Assembly (NCBI GenBank): GCA_024362935.1
Contig: JANCRA010000025.1
Coordinates: 8,706,936 to 8,770,935, forward strand
From: Setophaga petechia
Lineage: Eukaryota; Chordata; Aves; Passeriformes; Parulidae
Reading direction: 5' to 3'
DNA: 64,000 nt
Part shown: one piece after another, positions 1 to 13,900 of the stretch
Position numbering within the stretch: position 1 is the stretch's first letter
How the letters are laid out: each line of letters begins with the position of its first letter
Notes under the pieces: model-generated
Database searches by the model: none
What the model saw: only the letters and a program-made list of their open reading frames with translations
Told to the model about the DNA's origin: nothing
Made by a program: the position numbers and the translations under genes

Positions 1-1721
1 TTGTCTTGAAGTTCTAGGTTTAGTTCTTATTTAATACAATACTTTTCTCATTTGAGGATATGATTTTGGAAAATATAAGTTTAGGATTGAAGAAAACAGA
101 TCAGTCTGGCAAGAATCATCAGGAGACTTGGCTGCAGTTCCTATATGCACCTCTGAAACAGAACTCTTCTTCAACATTTCTCTCCCCTTACCTCTTGACA
201 ACTTGCAGTGGATTTTTTCCCTCCCTTTGAACTTTTAATTCTTGTCTGGTTGAATTGTGGGGTTTGGAGAAGTGGTACAATAGATTTAATGTTTTTTAAA
301 CTGTCATTTCCAAGATCTGGATGGGTCTTGACATGCCTACAGAGAGACTGGACATGGTGATTTTTCTTCTGGCCAAGTGCATACACTGTTCTTAAATTTC
401 TTCAAAGCATAAGTTTTTCTGTTTAATGAAGCCTGCAAATCTAATGTGAATTATATAATCTTTAGTCAGTAAAAGTTGAAGTTGAGAATTGTGTGGAAAT
501 ATTTGGTTTTTTCCTGTTTAAAAAAACCCAACAACAAGTCCCCCCTACAGTTTTATGTTAACGTCAGGTTTTTCAAGTTATTTAGAGGAGTCTTTTTCAG
601 CCAGAATAAGCCAAAACAGTAAGATCTCTTGCCCAGTTCCCTCCATGTATTTTAAGTGGAAACAATATAAACAAACTTTTTTCCTCTGACTCAATTCCTA
701 TTTTTATCTAGTTCTGCTCAATTATTTTGTATTTTATATGAATGTAAACATGAAGAGTTTCATTTGATGAAGGTTCTCCCAACTGGAATTCTAAAATTTA
801 TCTTCAGAATTTCCTGTGTAGAAAATACATCTTCATTTGCAGTTGCAAGGTCTCCTTTTAGGGCAAGCTGGCAGGAGCATGAAGGAAACCAGTAAGTTTA
901 GAGGAAGCTGAAAACTGAGTCATGTCACTCTTGGCTATATGACCTGAAGTAATGAAGCCATGGCTTTGGGGTATTGACAGAACTGTCATTTGCAGCATCA
1001 TAAATGTACTAATGTACATAAATGTACTAAAAATTCTATTTTAGGTTCCAATAGCAGCTCAAAACAGCTCATTTCTGCTTTGATGTGAACTGCAAACCTT
1101 ATTTAGGAAAAAAAGAAGCTTTGGGGAAGAGATCCATTATTATATAGAGAGCTGAGTGGTTCTTGTAATGCTTTATTTTCTTTGCCCAAGACAAAGCAAT
1201 GGTAGAACATATGCACTGTTTTGTTTAGGTACGGGAAAAAAATTGTTAAGCTTTTAACTCAAGGAGCTTATTCTCTTTTTCACAAAATCTTAATTAAAGT
1301 AGTCAGACACATGTGCTGAAGAAAGAGATTGATGGAGTGTGCCTTTATAGCTAATAGGGAAGTTCATGTGGTCTAATCACTATCTATTTAAATAAAACTG
1401 AAAGAAGATTGGGATTTTGAAGCACCTTCACAAAGCACAGAAACTCAAATCTAATGGGATATTAAACAGGAATGCATATTTGAGTGAAAAATTTTGTTTA
1501 CACTTAACAGTTTGAGTAAAACTGTCCATGCAGGTTTAAAGAAAGTACTTTTCTTTGAACCTCTAAGGAGACATTAGCTTTGTATTGCAGCTCAGAGTGT
1601 TACTAAATGCTGAATTCATTACCTTATAATTATTTTTTTTTTTAGCAAACTATTGTGTTAAACAATACATCTATGCTGCTGTTTGATTTGAAAGATCAAA
1701 GCTTCTCTCTCTGATGAGCAG
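1..1721 (+). other. PARPBP: PARPBP intron (upstream part, no exon seen)
   Basis: This AT-rich stretch precedes the first recognisable PARPBP exon and is read as intron. I found no segment matching the part of the protein expected just upstream. The only structure noted is a short direct repeat, two 14-base copies at 999-1012 and 1017-1030. A second acceptor-like site after a T-run near 1645 leads only into frames closed by stop codons before 1722, so it is not used as the exon start. Confidence 0.6.
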
Positions 1722-1989
1722 GGAAGGCTGGCTATGTTCAGCATTAATAGGTGTACTCAAGTGTTGCCAAGATGAATGTGGAGATGACCCTGTGCCTATT
1801 TTCAGAATCGCAGGGGGGCGAATTCTGTCAACAGTGAAGATGCATTTGATAAAAGGCCGAAGCAATGGGGATCCTTTCTGTCAGGCAGTAGAGGAAGCTG
1901 TACAAGACTTGGATTTGAAGATTAAAAATATTATCGATTCACAACAGGAAACCTCGACTGCTAGCACTACTGGAGTCAGTCCAGCACGG
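1722..1989 (+). CDS. PARPBP: PARPBP coding exon A
   Basis: The acceptor is a pyrimidine-rich tract ending in gcag at 1718-1721, and the donor gtaatg follows at 1990. The exon starts with the third base of a codon and ends on a codon boundary. An in-frame stop at 1684-1686 shows that coding cannot extend upstream in this frame, so the ATG at 1714 is not a real start. Conserved residues include [17 protein letters not shown] and [11 protein letters not shown], all typical of the PARI middle region. Confidence 0.9.
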
Positions 1990-4900
1990 GTAATGGGGCT
2001 TCTTTTGTTCTTTTTGCTGTTTAGCTTTATAAGAAAGCAAAAATCTTTTGCCTGTTTTGGTTTTTTTTTTTTTACATTTTTAAAAGACTATCTATAGAGT
2101 ATAATCTTTTTCCTAACTGTGTAAAAGTATCATTTCTTCTATGCTGTGATTTTAAACTTTATGAAAGACTTATACTTGAGGATTACACTGTGGATATCAA
2201 ATAACTGATTTACATAAACTAAATTTCTTACCTTAAAATTGCAAGTAAAATACTCTTCAAAGCTTAATTTGGTAGTGCAGTTTTTATAAATTTAGATACT
2301 TATCAGTGTCAGATTTGCCATTAATTTCAAAGCAGTAAATCTATAACAAATTTCCAAACCAAAGAACCTCATGAAAGTAGAATTAAAATTTGAGAACATG
2401 TATCAGTAATTTTTTATTAAAATACAGTTTTTAATTAGCACAGCATCAAGTATTTCAAAGGGTAAAGCCTTCAAAGTAAGGTTAAATATGTAAGAAATCT
2501 AAAGCATGGTAAAATGTGGAGTGAATTAAAGCCCCAAACAGTCATGTGTAAGCTTTTCTCTTTTAGTGTTTCAAAGCAGTAATGAAACTATTAATGACTT
2601 TGTTTTCATGGAAGGAATCAGGATCTTTAAAGTTGCGTATGTCAGGGGTTGAGGGCATAATACCAGATTTCTGTTTGTGGTTCATGTACTGTGAATCTAC
2701 TCAGGTTTAGATTATAATATTTTTGTGATGAAAAAATCAACCAACTGAAATTATTTTATTTTACATAATTGATGTATAAGATATCTAATGTAATTTGTTT
2801 TTCTACCAAATTAAAAAAAAATTATAGACACCTTCAATATGTTTAGAATTGTTAGGATGCTTTTTTTTGTGAAGTCATTTTATTTATGCCATGGTAGCAA
2901 AAGATTTTTAACAAATTTTAATCAAACCTTCAGTATCCTTTTTCTTTTTTAAGACAGGTAAAACCAACCAGACCCTATTGGCTAGTTAAGCTGGTTTAAA
3001 TGTGTGTTTCCACTGAGTATGTTTGATACACATTTCATTCTCATTTCCCTGTTTGCTATGAATATTTGTTCAGTGTATTGCCATGTTTCCCTTTCATGTC
3101 CTTATATTTGTTTCTCTTTGCCATATGAGAAAAGTATAGCTATCATCAGGTCTGTCTTTATTTAGCTACTTGTGTTACCAACAAAATTTTTAAAAATCAT
3201 GTAGAGCATTATAAGCCAGGTAAAAGCATTTTATTAAAACTTCCTTCTTCAGAGAAATTCACTGTTGCTTTTCCAAAATATTTATTTCTTACTTTTCTCC
3301 AGAAATTCATAGTCTGATGACTCTGTAGGAATGTTTAGCATTATCCTTGTTGAGGCAGAAGATGGCAAAGATGGTTGTATCCTGATGATGTGGGGAGGAC
3401 CTGCAGTGGAGAAGTTCATGAAGGGCTGTATCCCCTGGGAGATATTCCACATTGAGGAGAAGAGAAAGAGTGTTAAGCAAGAAGCAGCAGAAGAGACAAA
3501 GTGTTAGGAACTGGCTCTAATCCTTATTCCCCATCCCCCTGTGCCATTTGAGGGAAGGAGGTAGAAAAATTAAGAGTGAAGTTGAGTCTGGGAAGAAGAA
3601 AGGGATCCCATTATGATTAAATGTCAATAAATTAAATTAATTTCGTAAAGTCAAATCTCTTTTGTTTATGATGTGTAAGTGAACGATCTGTCCTCATGTT
3701 ACTCCCATCAGCCTTTTTCAAGATTTTTTCCACTTCCTATTGTGTTTAGGAGGAGGAAGGATAGAGCAGCTTGCTGATCATCTGGCAGCTAACCAGGGCC
3801 AACCAGCACAGTCCTTTGTGGGGCCTGAGGAATTAGAAATAAGGACAGTAGCTGAGAGAGGTAATGGGCAATGTTCTCTACCTGAACATTGGTAGAGAAC
3901 AGACTAACTGTGGGGAGACTTATTTTTTTTGTAATTGTGGAGGAATGAGGGGTAGCATGTGTGTAAATTGTTTGGCTTTGTCAGTGTTGTATTTGTTATT
4001 TTGGTGTGGGGAATTCTTTTTGTTGATTTAAGTGAAGTCTGTGAAAATTGAGACGAATTTGTTTTAACAATTATCCTTAAGCATATGATTCAGAGAGCTG
4101 AGGAGTAGAAAAGGGAGCTTAGACAAATGTGAAGATGGTGATACCAAATGGCATATTTTAGTGGAACTTGGTGTGGAGGAACCACTTGGTGTGGATGTTA
4201 CTAAACATATGGAGGGGTAGGTTACCTTTTGTAATGAAAAGGGAAAGCAAAATTTAAAAAGTCCAATAAGTTTTCCAAATTAATTCAAGCTCTGTTAGAA
4301 ATTAGAGAATCTGTATTGTTCTATTAAGATCTTAGGATAGCAAAGATTAATGCTTTGATCTGATTCTTACATAGAACTTGGGGGTTTTGTTCTGATTTCA
4401 CTTAATAAGAAAGCCCTCTGATGCTATAGTTTTTCAGAAAAAATGATCTATATTCAGTTTAAGTAGGTTTGATAGGATGTTAGACTTTTTTTCTTATGCA
4501 AGAGATAAAATAATTTCTTTGAGTGCAAATTTAAAATATGATCTTAAGTATAGAGGTGAAAATTGTGCCTCCACTAGCTCCTGGTAAAGCTGCTTCCTCA
4601 TAAAATGTATCTGAAAAGTGTAACTTTGTTAGAAAAATATTTGCATTTCTCCTGGCAGTGGCAGTTTTCTTCCATCATTGCTCAGTTTTCCTCCAAGTAC
4701 CAAGTTTATAAGAATCTAGAGCTCCAAGAGAAGTTATTACTTTATGCAGCAGGAGGAACTATTTTGTGTTGAAGCCTGCATGAGTGATTAATAGGAATTA
4801 TGATGTATTTCTTCCTAAGAAAATTACTATTGGCTGTAACTATTTTATTTAAAAAATAATTTGATTCATGATTAGGCTTATTTATAAGCATGATTTTTTT

Positions 4901-7900
4901 TTTGTCTTACTGAGATATTTTTGTTGTCTTACCTAGAATTCTTATTTTGCCTTGGACTTTTATCCATGGTTAGTACAGAGAGTGAGGCTCTGGTGTTGTA
5001 GTACTTGAGATTTCTGAAAGTTATTTCCAAAGACTTTTTTTTTCTTTGTGTATCATCAGTCAAGATGATGCCAAGTTTTTTCTTCTTTCGTTAAGACAAA
5101 TTCACAATGGCACACATGACATTTAATAAAAATCTATGTTATGGTGATGTAATGACTGAAGAGGTTCAGAATAAATTTTGAGGAAATTAAATGGTACTGA
5201 AATAGGCCAATTCTGTAAAGCCAAGTAACATCCATTTCTGTAATTGCTATTTCTAGCTATTGATTATAACTTATAGTAGCTGACTGACATATGTTGCTAT
5301 GGTTTCTTGAAAACTACATACACTAATTGATGTAATCAAATAGAGAAAAAAATAGAATTTGATCTTTTTAAGACTGTGTTTAAAGCAGTTAACTGATTAG
5401 ATAAATGCAGTTCATTGCTTGTCTTGCCCTTCAGAATAAAGTCAGAGTATTCAATGTTTCTGTGTATTAGTGAATAAGAGAGCCCATATTTTTTAAATAA
5501 CTACCACTGTGTATTAAGCCCTAAATTTCTCTGTGGAATTCCTAGTACCTGTAAAGAAAAATATAGCAACTTTCAAGATATTTTAAGTCCCACAGTGGCT
5601 ATGGATTTCTCCATCTGTACTGCTGACTGTTGCATTGAGCACTTCCAGATGCAGATTGGTTTTTTCTTTAAGGAATTCTTTATTCTTGTGGAAAATTGTG
5701 GGGAATTCACCCAAACAACAGGAAATTGCGCCACGTACCTCTGTTGTCAAATCTTGATGGAAATCTCACTTTTAACCAACTGCTTTAGCAGATTGTTAGT
5801 CAGAGTGGTTGGACTTCACCAGAATGTGTTTGTGTACCAGAAAATAGAAGATTCATTTCTGCTGCACAGTTTCAGCATAGATTTATATATTTTTCTGTGT
5901 GACTTACTCATCAGTGTATATGTGTATCTGTCAGTGAGCTAAACTCCACTAGCTACTTGGGGTAAGAAAAACTTTCCCATGGAGAAATTCTGCATAAATT
6001 CCCCTTACTGCAAAAGGGAAGGAGGGCATTCTCACACCTTGTGCTGATTTAGATTGATTTTGGACTATTGGTGTGGCTTGATGAACTTTGCTGTTTTATG
6101 TTCTTTCTTTATTTACTTTCAGCCAAAATTGCATTCCATAAATCATGGCACTGCATATTGTGGCAGAGATACTGTAAAAGTCTTGCTAGTTCTTCTGGAT
6201 GAAGAAGCTGTCAGTCCTCCTACCCAGAACAAAGCAGATCTGCTGTGTGACAATGAAAACTTAAATTTTTGTGGCATCACCTCTGTTTTGACACTCTTCA
6301 GGTGAGTATTAGGAGGTTACTTTTGTTGTGTTACTTTCTTTGTGCTTTTTTTAAGGATCTGAGTCTAACAAAGCATTGATGTTACTTACATAAAATAACC
6401 AACATGCAGTCTGCTGTGAGATTAGGTGTAAAGGGAAAGCAACTTTAGAACAGTTTCAAGTTTTCAAAAGTTTTCTAAGTCTTCATTAGTATTTTCTGTA
6501 TTTTCAAGATACTTTTGTAACATGGATTTTTTTGATATAGTACATTTCTGGGCTGCACAAACTCTTTGAAGGACACTCAAACCCATTTCTGTGGGCACTG
6601 ACAAGGAAACTCACCTATCCATGCACTGAAGAAACAGGATGATGGATTTGGTCACAGGTCCTGAGGAATCATCAGCTGTTGATAAAACAGGATGCTGAGA
6701 ATTTGGTTACAGAGAGGATTGGTTACAAGAAATTATTGGATACAAAGAGGATTCATGAACCAGAACAATAGTGTAGACAGTAACATGACGAAGCTATTTT
6801 GAAGCTACATATTTTGGCAATTAAAGTAGGAGAACCATTGCAAGGATGACAAATTTTGCACCACAGACAACTAGAAATAAATAAAATAAAGAACAAGATA
6901 AACCAAATTTTATTTGTGAAAAATTGGACAAAATGAGCTAAATAAATGATGAATTATTGTTGAAGAACCTGTCTTCATATGCACATTGTTCTGCCATGAC
7001 TTTAAACAGAGAAGTAATTACTTACAAATGCATAGATTAGTTCTTAGTTCAAGACCAAAAAATTCCCCTTTATACGCATCATTAATTTTTTTCATTATAG
7101 GCATCAAATTTTTTCCTTGATGTATATAACTACTTACATAATGATGTGTAAGAGAGTTGAAACATTTTGTGTGAAATATGTGGAAAACTATTGAATGTCA
7201 ACCAGATGCTATTCAGGAGGGTGGAAGTAGAATGGTGGCTTAGATGATCATCACTAGCATTACAAATACTACTAATAATAATACTGTGTCTACAGAACTA
7301 CAATATTGGAAACACGCTGCAAAATGGGTACCAGAAATTGGAACTGTAGGTTTGGTTTCTTTGTGCTCTTTTCAGATGTCACAGTATATGTGGTTCCTTA
7401 AGAAGGTAGAAAATAAGGTAAAACTTGGAGAGTAAAGGTATTTGCCTTTTGGTTTCTGAGGAACTTGATATGGCAACAGTTTTTATTAATGAATTGCTTT
7501 TTCATGTTCTAAATATTTATCTCTTTTCAATATAGATCTCCTGCACCATCCAGTGGCTCTTCTCCAAAACCTCTTAGACAACGTATTCTGAAATCTATGG
7601 ATGAAAAAGTAATTAAGGTACTCTGTAGGAATTTCTGTGCAACTGTAGAGTCATTGTGATTATAGTGAGAAAATAATAATAGCAGTATTATAATTCAGCC
7701 GGGTATCTGAGATTTTCATCCCATAGCTAAAGAAATGTAATTGTGATTAACCTGCAGAAATTGACCCAACTAGAATATCTATAATGGAATATAATATCTA
7801 TATAATTATATCTAATATAATATCTATATAATATTATATCTAATATAATATAATATAGAATATAATATTAGAATAAAAATATCTAAAACTCCAGAAGAGA

Positions 7901-10900
7901 GAGGCTTTAAACTTAAAAGTACTTCCTAATGAAGATTTTTTAGTGAAGGTGTACTGCATTAATCTCTCTTCATTTACTTATCTGTGTATTCCAGGACCAT
8001 AGAAATAAACCAAGCTATCTGGAAACAGAGATAAAACTGAATACAGGCACCTGATTTTAGTTCTGATGAAGTAGACATTGAAAAAATCTAATAGTGATTG
8101 TTTCATTCCTTTTTTTCTTTTGATACTTTTTATTTGTACCAATCTGAGGACATTTCTATAACATTGCTTTGTGAACAAAAGATGCTAATGTTTGTTTTTG
8201 TTGATGAAAAGGAACTTTACAAGAGCACATTGGTATTGTGAGGGGCTCTATTCAAAAGAACAATATTTCTGAAAATTGCTGTCATTCAGTGCACTGCATT
8301 TTTACAAAGTATTTTTCCTTAAAATAGGCAAACTTGAATGTTGGGACTATGAATGAAGATAGAGCTTGTCTTCTACAGTATTTCAACAGAAAGATAAATA
8401 AAAGTAGAAGCATAATATTTTTTATAGACTTAGTTCTGACAATATGTAAAAACACAAATCTAATTGGTGTGTTTGGAAGACCTGTTCTAAGCCATCAGAA
8501 CTGGTTCTAGAACAGCACCATGGAAATTATCTTTCCATGGACACTAGATAAACTTGAACACATAGTGCATGTCTAAGAAGTAGAAAGACATCAAAATGAG
8601 AAGCACTGTCAGTATTTTCAGCACACATTTAAAATAGGCTCCAACTTCATTTTGAGTCCTTTTTTTGTGGACTGGGTCAATGACAAGCATTTTGGATACA
8701 TGCACTAATTAGGGTGAAATTTAGCTTAAAACTTAGAGGGAAATTAAATAAAATTTATAAAGGATCTTTATTTTATGTAAACAACATTTAAATTGCAGCT
8801 TTACTCATCTAATAGCAAAAATGTGTCATGATGTTTGTATAAGATGTTGAAATACATAATTCTCTTATCTTAATGAAACTTTTGTAACTGGCTACACGAA
8901 CAGTTGTGTTCAATATCAAAGTGCAAAAATTATTATCTAAAAGTAATTACCTGTCACATTTGAGACATTTGCTGGTTTGACATGTTTTTAACAGAAACAA
9001 GCAAAAATACAAGTCAACTAAAATGGTTGTTGCTGAAGAACTAATGAGTTTTATAACTAAGACTCACTTCTCTGCCATTCATTTTGATTTCCCCCCTCTC
9101 ATATCAAATCCTACTTGATTTTTAAAATGTTGATGTTTCATTTTATTTTATTCTCTCTACCTCTCTAACAACTTCTGTGGTTTTTTTTGCATGTTTCTAC
9201 TTCTCCATATTCTAAGTCCATATCTTTCTCTTCTTTTTTCTTTCTATACCTTCTTTGTGACTGCATACATCTACAAACAAAACTTCAGCTATCAACAATT
9301 CACAGATTGAGTGACCTAAGTGTCCCTATTGTCAAAACTGGTATCTATTAATTCTACTCTATCCTGTTGATACCTAGCACTTGATCTTGAGGTGGTAGGT
9401 CAGGTCTGTCTTTCCTGGTGTATTTCTGGAACACTGAAAGAAGGTGTTGTACATGTTTTATTTTCACTCTGTGGCATTTCTGGAATATTTTTCTCTATAT
9501 CTACTCAAGTGTAATTCACTACATGTTCATTTTACATTTTGATGTGCTGCTGTATGTTTTTATTGGACTTGATAGTTGCAACTTTAGCCCACGTTCCTTC
9601 ACTGAGATTACTGTTCAGGAGATTGTTATCAGAGTGATTGGACACTAGATGCCATCCTATTGTTTCCATCTCAGTCTGTTCCTTTAAGTTGTGGTACATA
9701 TAAGCTGTCTGAATCCATTCATTACTTGATTTGCTGCTTTGGTCTGCCCTTGCTTATATACAGCCTGAAGTACCAGTCTTTGTTGTTAATTTGTTAATTT
9801 TCGGCTGAACCCTTTTAGCTTTTATACTGTTTCTTAATGCTGAAGGGATTTCCTATAGATATCTGCAGAACTCATTATACTCCTTTCAAACCTTTTTCAG
9901 TACCTTTAAATCAACCTCTCCCCACATCCTAGTAGTGCTTTTTGTTGAAGTAAATGCCCATTACAGTGACTAATTTCAGTTCCTTTTGCTGTGAATCCAT
10001 GTATTTCTTGTCTAGGATTGCAATGTCTCTTGATAGAAATAAATTTTGCTCTGTCCTTACTGTACAGCACATAGCGCCGAGAATTCCTTCTCCATCTTGA
10101 AATGTGTACAGGTTGCTTGTAAAATTCACAGTTACAAATTTTGTTATGCATAGTGTATTCATGTCAGCAAATGATTCAGGAGATACCAGATTTTTTTGTC
10201 AGGGAGTAGCAATATAAATTTTCTTCTCGATATCTGTGATCCTTCAGAGATGTTTCTTTTACCATATATGTAATGGTAACTTTAGTTCCAAAAGACTGCC
10301 CTAAATGCCTTTGGACCATGCTGCCTCTGGCAGGTGGTAGATGGTTAGTCTACAGTGTAAGTTAAGGATGTCTCATTAGGACTTATCCCATAAAAGTTAC
10401 CTTTTCCATGAGAAAGGAAGAAGAACCCAGTAATGATGATTAGTTTGGTTGTATGCTAAGTCCCTATATCTAAATGAAGAAATTTAGGCAAATTTAGAAA
10501 GAAAAAAGAGAAACACCTTAGTTAAAAATAAAATCTTAAAAAAGCAAGAGAGAAAAAGTTGTTTTGCCCTCTTTCCTTAAGAGGATCTGAGTTCTCAATT
10601 TCTGTGGAATTATGTGGAGGAATGCAGATTGATAATACTCAGACCTAGGGCACATCATCAGTATGTGTTTGAGTATCTAAAAATAAGGGCAGTGGATAAA
10701 GGAAACAGGTAGCTATGAACTGGAATTACTGGAATTGGTGTTCAGAAATAAAGTAAATCTTGTGGATGTTTCCATTGTGCCAAAACAAATTCCTGGCAAC
10801 AGTGAATAACAAAGAAATATTTTTTGTCTTTCAATCCTCATTAAATACTGGAACAAACACAGAAATATCACCTAACTATATTGGCACTTGCTCGGAAGCA

Positions 10901-13900
10901 AAGCTGTTGCTCTTATTGCTCGATGAGAAAGAAGTCTGGGGAGCAAGTATCTTGCATTGTTTAATTTCCTCTAGCAGAAGTAGGTAAGAATAAGGATATG
11001 AAACTTGGTTTTTCCTTTGGGAGCCAATTTAGTTTCTAGTTTATCTGTTGTTTCAGTGAAGTGTCTTCTGGTGAATGGTGTTTTGTAGAAGGAGACTTTA
11101 ATTCAGAAAAGTCTGTGGAACACGTATTGAGTTGTGTCTCTTGTTAGCTGTCCTTGTTATATCACTTGTCTGCTTTATTGAAATACATAAGAAGCTTAAT
11201 TGAACAGGAGAGGGTTGTTTTATCTGATAAGGATTCATCCAGCCTCATGTCTGCTTTTTTGAATCATATTTCTGTTTATATGAAATGAGTAGAAACCCTG
11301 TTGTTGACTAGTTATTTTGAAGATTTCAATGGGTTAGTAAAGCTCTGCTTAGTGATGTGAGAGGGGAATAAACAGGCTGTTACACTAACCTGATTGTTTA
11401 GGCTGAGGAGCAAGTTAGGACAACAAAAATGTTGCATAATAAGATTTTCATCTTTGTTTTGCACTGCAAAATATTGAGACCTTCAAGTTGTAGGTGAAAT
11501 CCTGTTCCTGAACTAATGGGATTGAGTGGAACTTCAGAACTGAGAACTGAACAATCAAAGTTATTAGGCTGTAAGCATGCAATATATGAGAGTGTAACAG
11601 ATCTTTTTTTGTCAAGTTAAGATTGTTTTGGCCTTTTGATATATTGTTTTAGAAATCCTGCTGCATTGTTAGCAGGCTTACCCTGAAACAGCTGCAGGGA
11701 CTTTCAGTAGTTTGGTGTGGTTTTTTTTTCTTAATGTAACCGGAGACAACCTTTCCTATATGAGGCACTATTTCCCTCCAGTTGGGAACATAGCTGCAGA
11801 TCTAGTTTTAAGAAGAATTTGTGGCTTAAGAACTCTAACAAATCTTGGCATGCTTGAAGTTCATTGTAATTTTACTGTGTATAGAAATCCTTCCAAGAAA
11901 AAAGCAAAAATCCTGGTCTGCCTTTCTCATGTGACTTTTTCATGTCTCTATAAAATGACTTAATATCTAGCTTCATGCACTGCTGTTATTTTTCATAGCT
12001 TAGTTCTATAAATGCTGTTACTTGAGAGAATTGTTTTGCCTATTTGTGATTCCAGTACAAATAAACTGTGACTTGGAAAACTATTAACAGGAAGTTATCA
12101 AGAGTTTTCTTGTATGCCCGTGGTAATTGTGAACAGAAGAGTCATAGTAATAGAGAAAACAATCTTCTTCAGGTAGTAGTCTCATCTATTGTTGCAAGAA
12201 ATGTTTGTTTCCTTAGTGTAATATAAGTATGGAGAACCCCAAAGTTGACTGGTAGTTTATTAGAAGAGGGAAGTAAATAGAATGAAAATGTTGCATGTTC
12301 AGCACAAAATCTGAGGAAAGACTTGGTGTCAGTTGATAAACCACATTTGTGCAGAAAATACCATTTTTATTTCTACAAGACCCCTAAACTACTTTGTTTA
12401 GTATCCATAGCTGTGAGTTTTGTTTGAAAGCCAATAATGAGGTGATTTGGGATTTATGTTCTCAAAACAGTAGCAGGTTGTTTTGGGATAGCAAAAGGCT
12501 GGTACAATATCGTGCTCAAAAAAAATTGATTGTTACAGTACAATAAAAGCTTTCTACTACCTGAGATATCAAGGATATTTTTTAATAACATGCCTTGGTT
12601 TGACAAAGATATAATTAATTATTTTGTTACTTGTCCCTTTTTACCCCTTTCCCTTTTTCAACTTCCTCTTTCAACTTACCTTGACTATTTTTTTTTCTCA
12701 AAGGACAAGGGTAAGGATGGAGAAAATAAATTTTCTTTTTATCTTTTTTTCCCTTCCAAATAGTACTCTAGTTGTTTGGCTAGAAAATAAAAACATGTGT
12801 TTGTTGTTACTGATGTAGGTTTTCAAATTCTATTATGCCATTCCAGTGTATAAAAACCAAATCTCAACATTCTTAGTGACTAAATATTGGCAGTACTGTC
12901 TGTATGCAGATGCTGGAAGGAAATCTGGAACAGATTATAATCTAACTTTTAGAAATAAATAGAGCATGCACCATTAATATTTCACATAAAAGCAAATGTT
13001 TTATATGGGCATCTTAAACAACTGAAAGCTTTCTCTAGATACTGATGTTGAGGTGGGAGAATATACTACTTTGTCTGCTTATTAGGACTTCTAATTGACC
13101 TACCTGTGCTGAAACAGTTGTAAATTCTATCCTACTTTCTCCCAGCTGAAGAGGGGTAACAGTGAACCTTTTTTTCTGAAATGCAGCAGAACCTTTCTTT
13201 GTATGGGAATAAGAGCAACGTCCAACTTGCTTGTGAAGAGGAGAAGGAACAGTAAGGCTGAGTTCATTGTGTGCCATTTGTGTGCAGCTACTCAGTTAGC
13301 AAACTGATCTCCCTACATTTTTTTCTCTCCCAGAGCTGTGGGTCATTGGAGTGGTGCTCCTAAAACAGTGAATTTTAGGGAATTTAATATAAAAGAACTC
13401 TAAGGGCTATTTTTCTGTGAGCTTTTTCAAGCTGTTGACAGCTTTCATTGTGTGCTTCAAGTAAATTTTAGGTTGATCTTTCTTCTTAAAAACATTCCAG
13501 TGAAGCTCTACTTTGTAATTCAGGGCTAGACTTAGGCTGCTTTGTGCTGCCTTCAGGCTATTAAAATGTGCTTATTGCTACTTCAACCAATGTAATACAG
13601 TATAGAACTGTAGTATAGTTCTCTATACTAGTGAATATATGTTCCTAGACTAGTTGAGAAGTTTGACTACTTCAACAAAGGTCTCTTACCCTATATATAC
13701 ACCCTCTAGATTAGTTCTAGCATCCACAGTCTGATTTGGTAGAGCTTTGTGTCCTGTTTGCAAATGCCTGACTGGTATGTGATGCAATAGACATATTTCA
13801 AGCTTCAGTGAAGTTGAAACACAGATGGGTTTATGTTGTGAGTTTTTCAGTGTTTGAGCTTGACTTCTGTCTGTTGACTCCACATATTTTATCCCTACAA

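Larger units (their letters stand above)
1990..6122 (+). other. PARPBP: PARPBP intron A-B
   Basis: This is a 4.1 kb intron. It contains one LTR-like repeat near 3.4-3.8 kb and a perfect hairpin just beyond it. The rest is AT-rich with no recognisable gene. Small open frames here, such as the one at 5595-5942, have no family resemblance and no splice support. Confidence 0.8.

Noticed and set aside
1714..2097. 127-codon open frame starting at an ATG at 1714
   Set aside because: Only 1722-1989 is PARPBP exon sequence. The ATG lies in the acceptor region and the tail after 1989 is intron.
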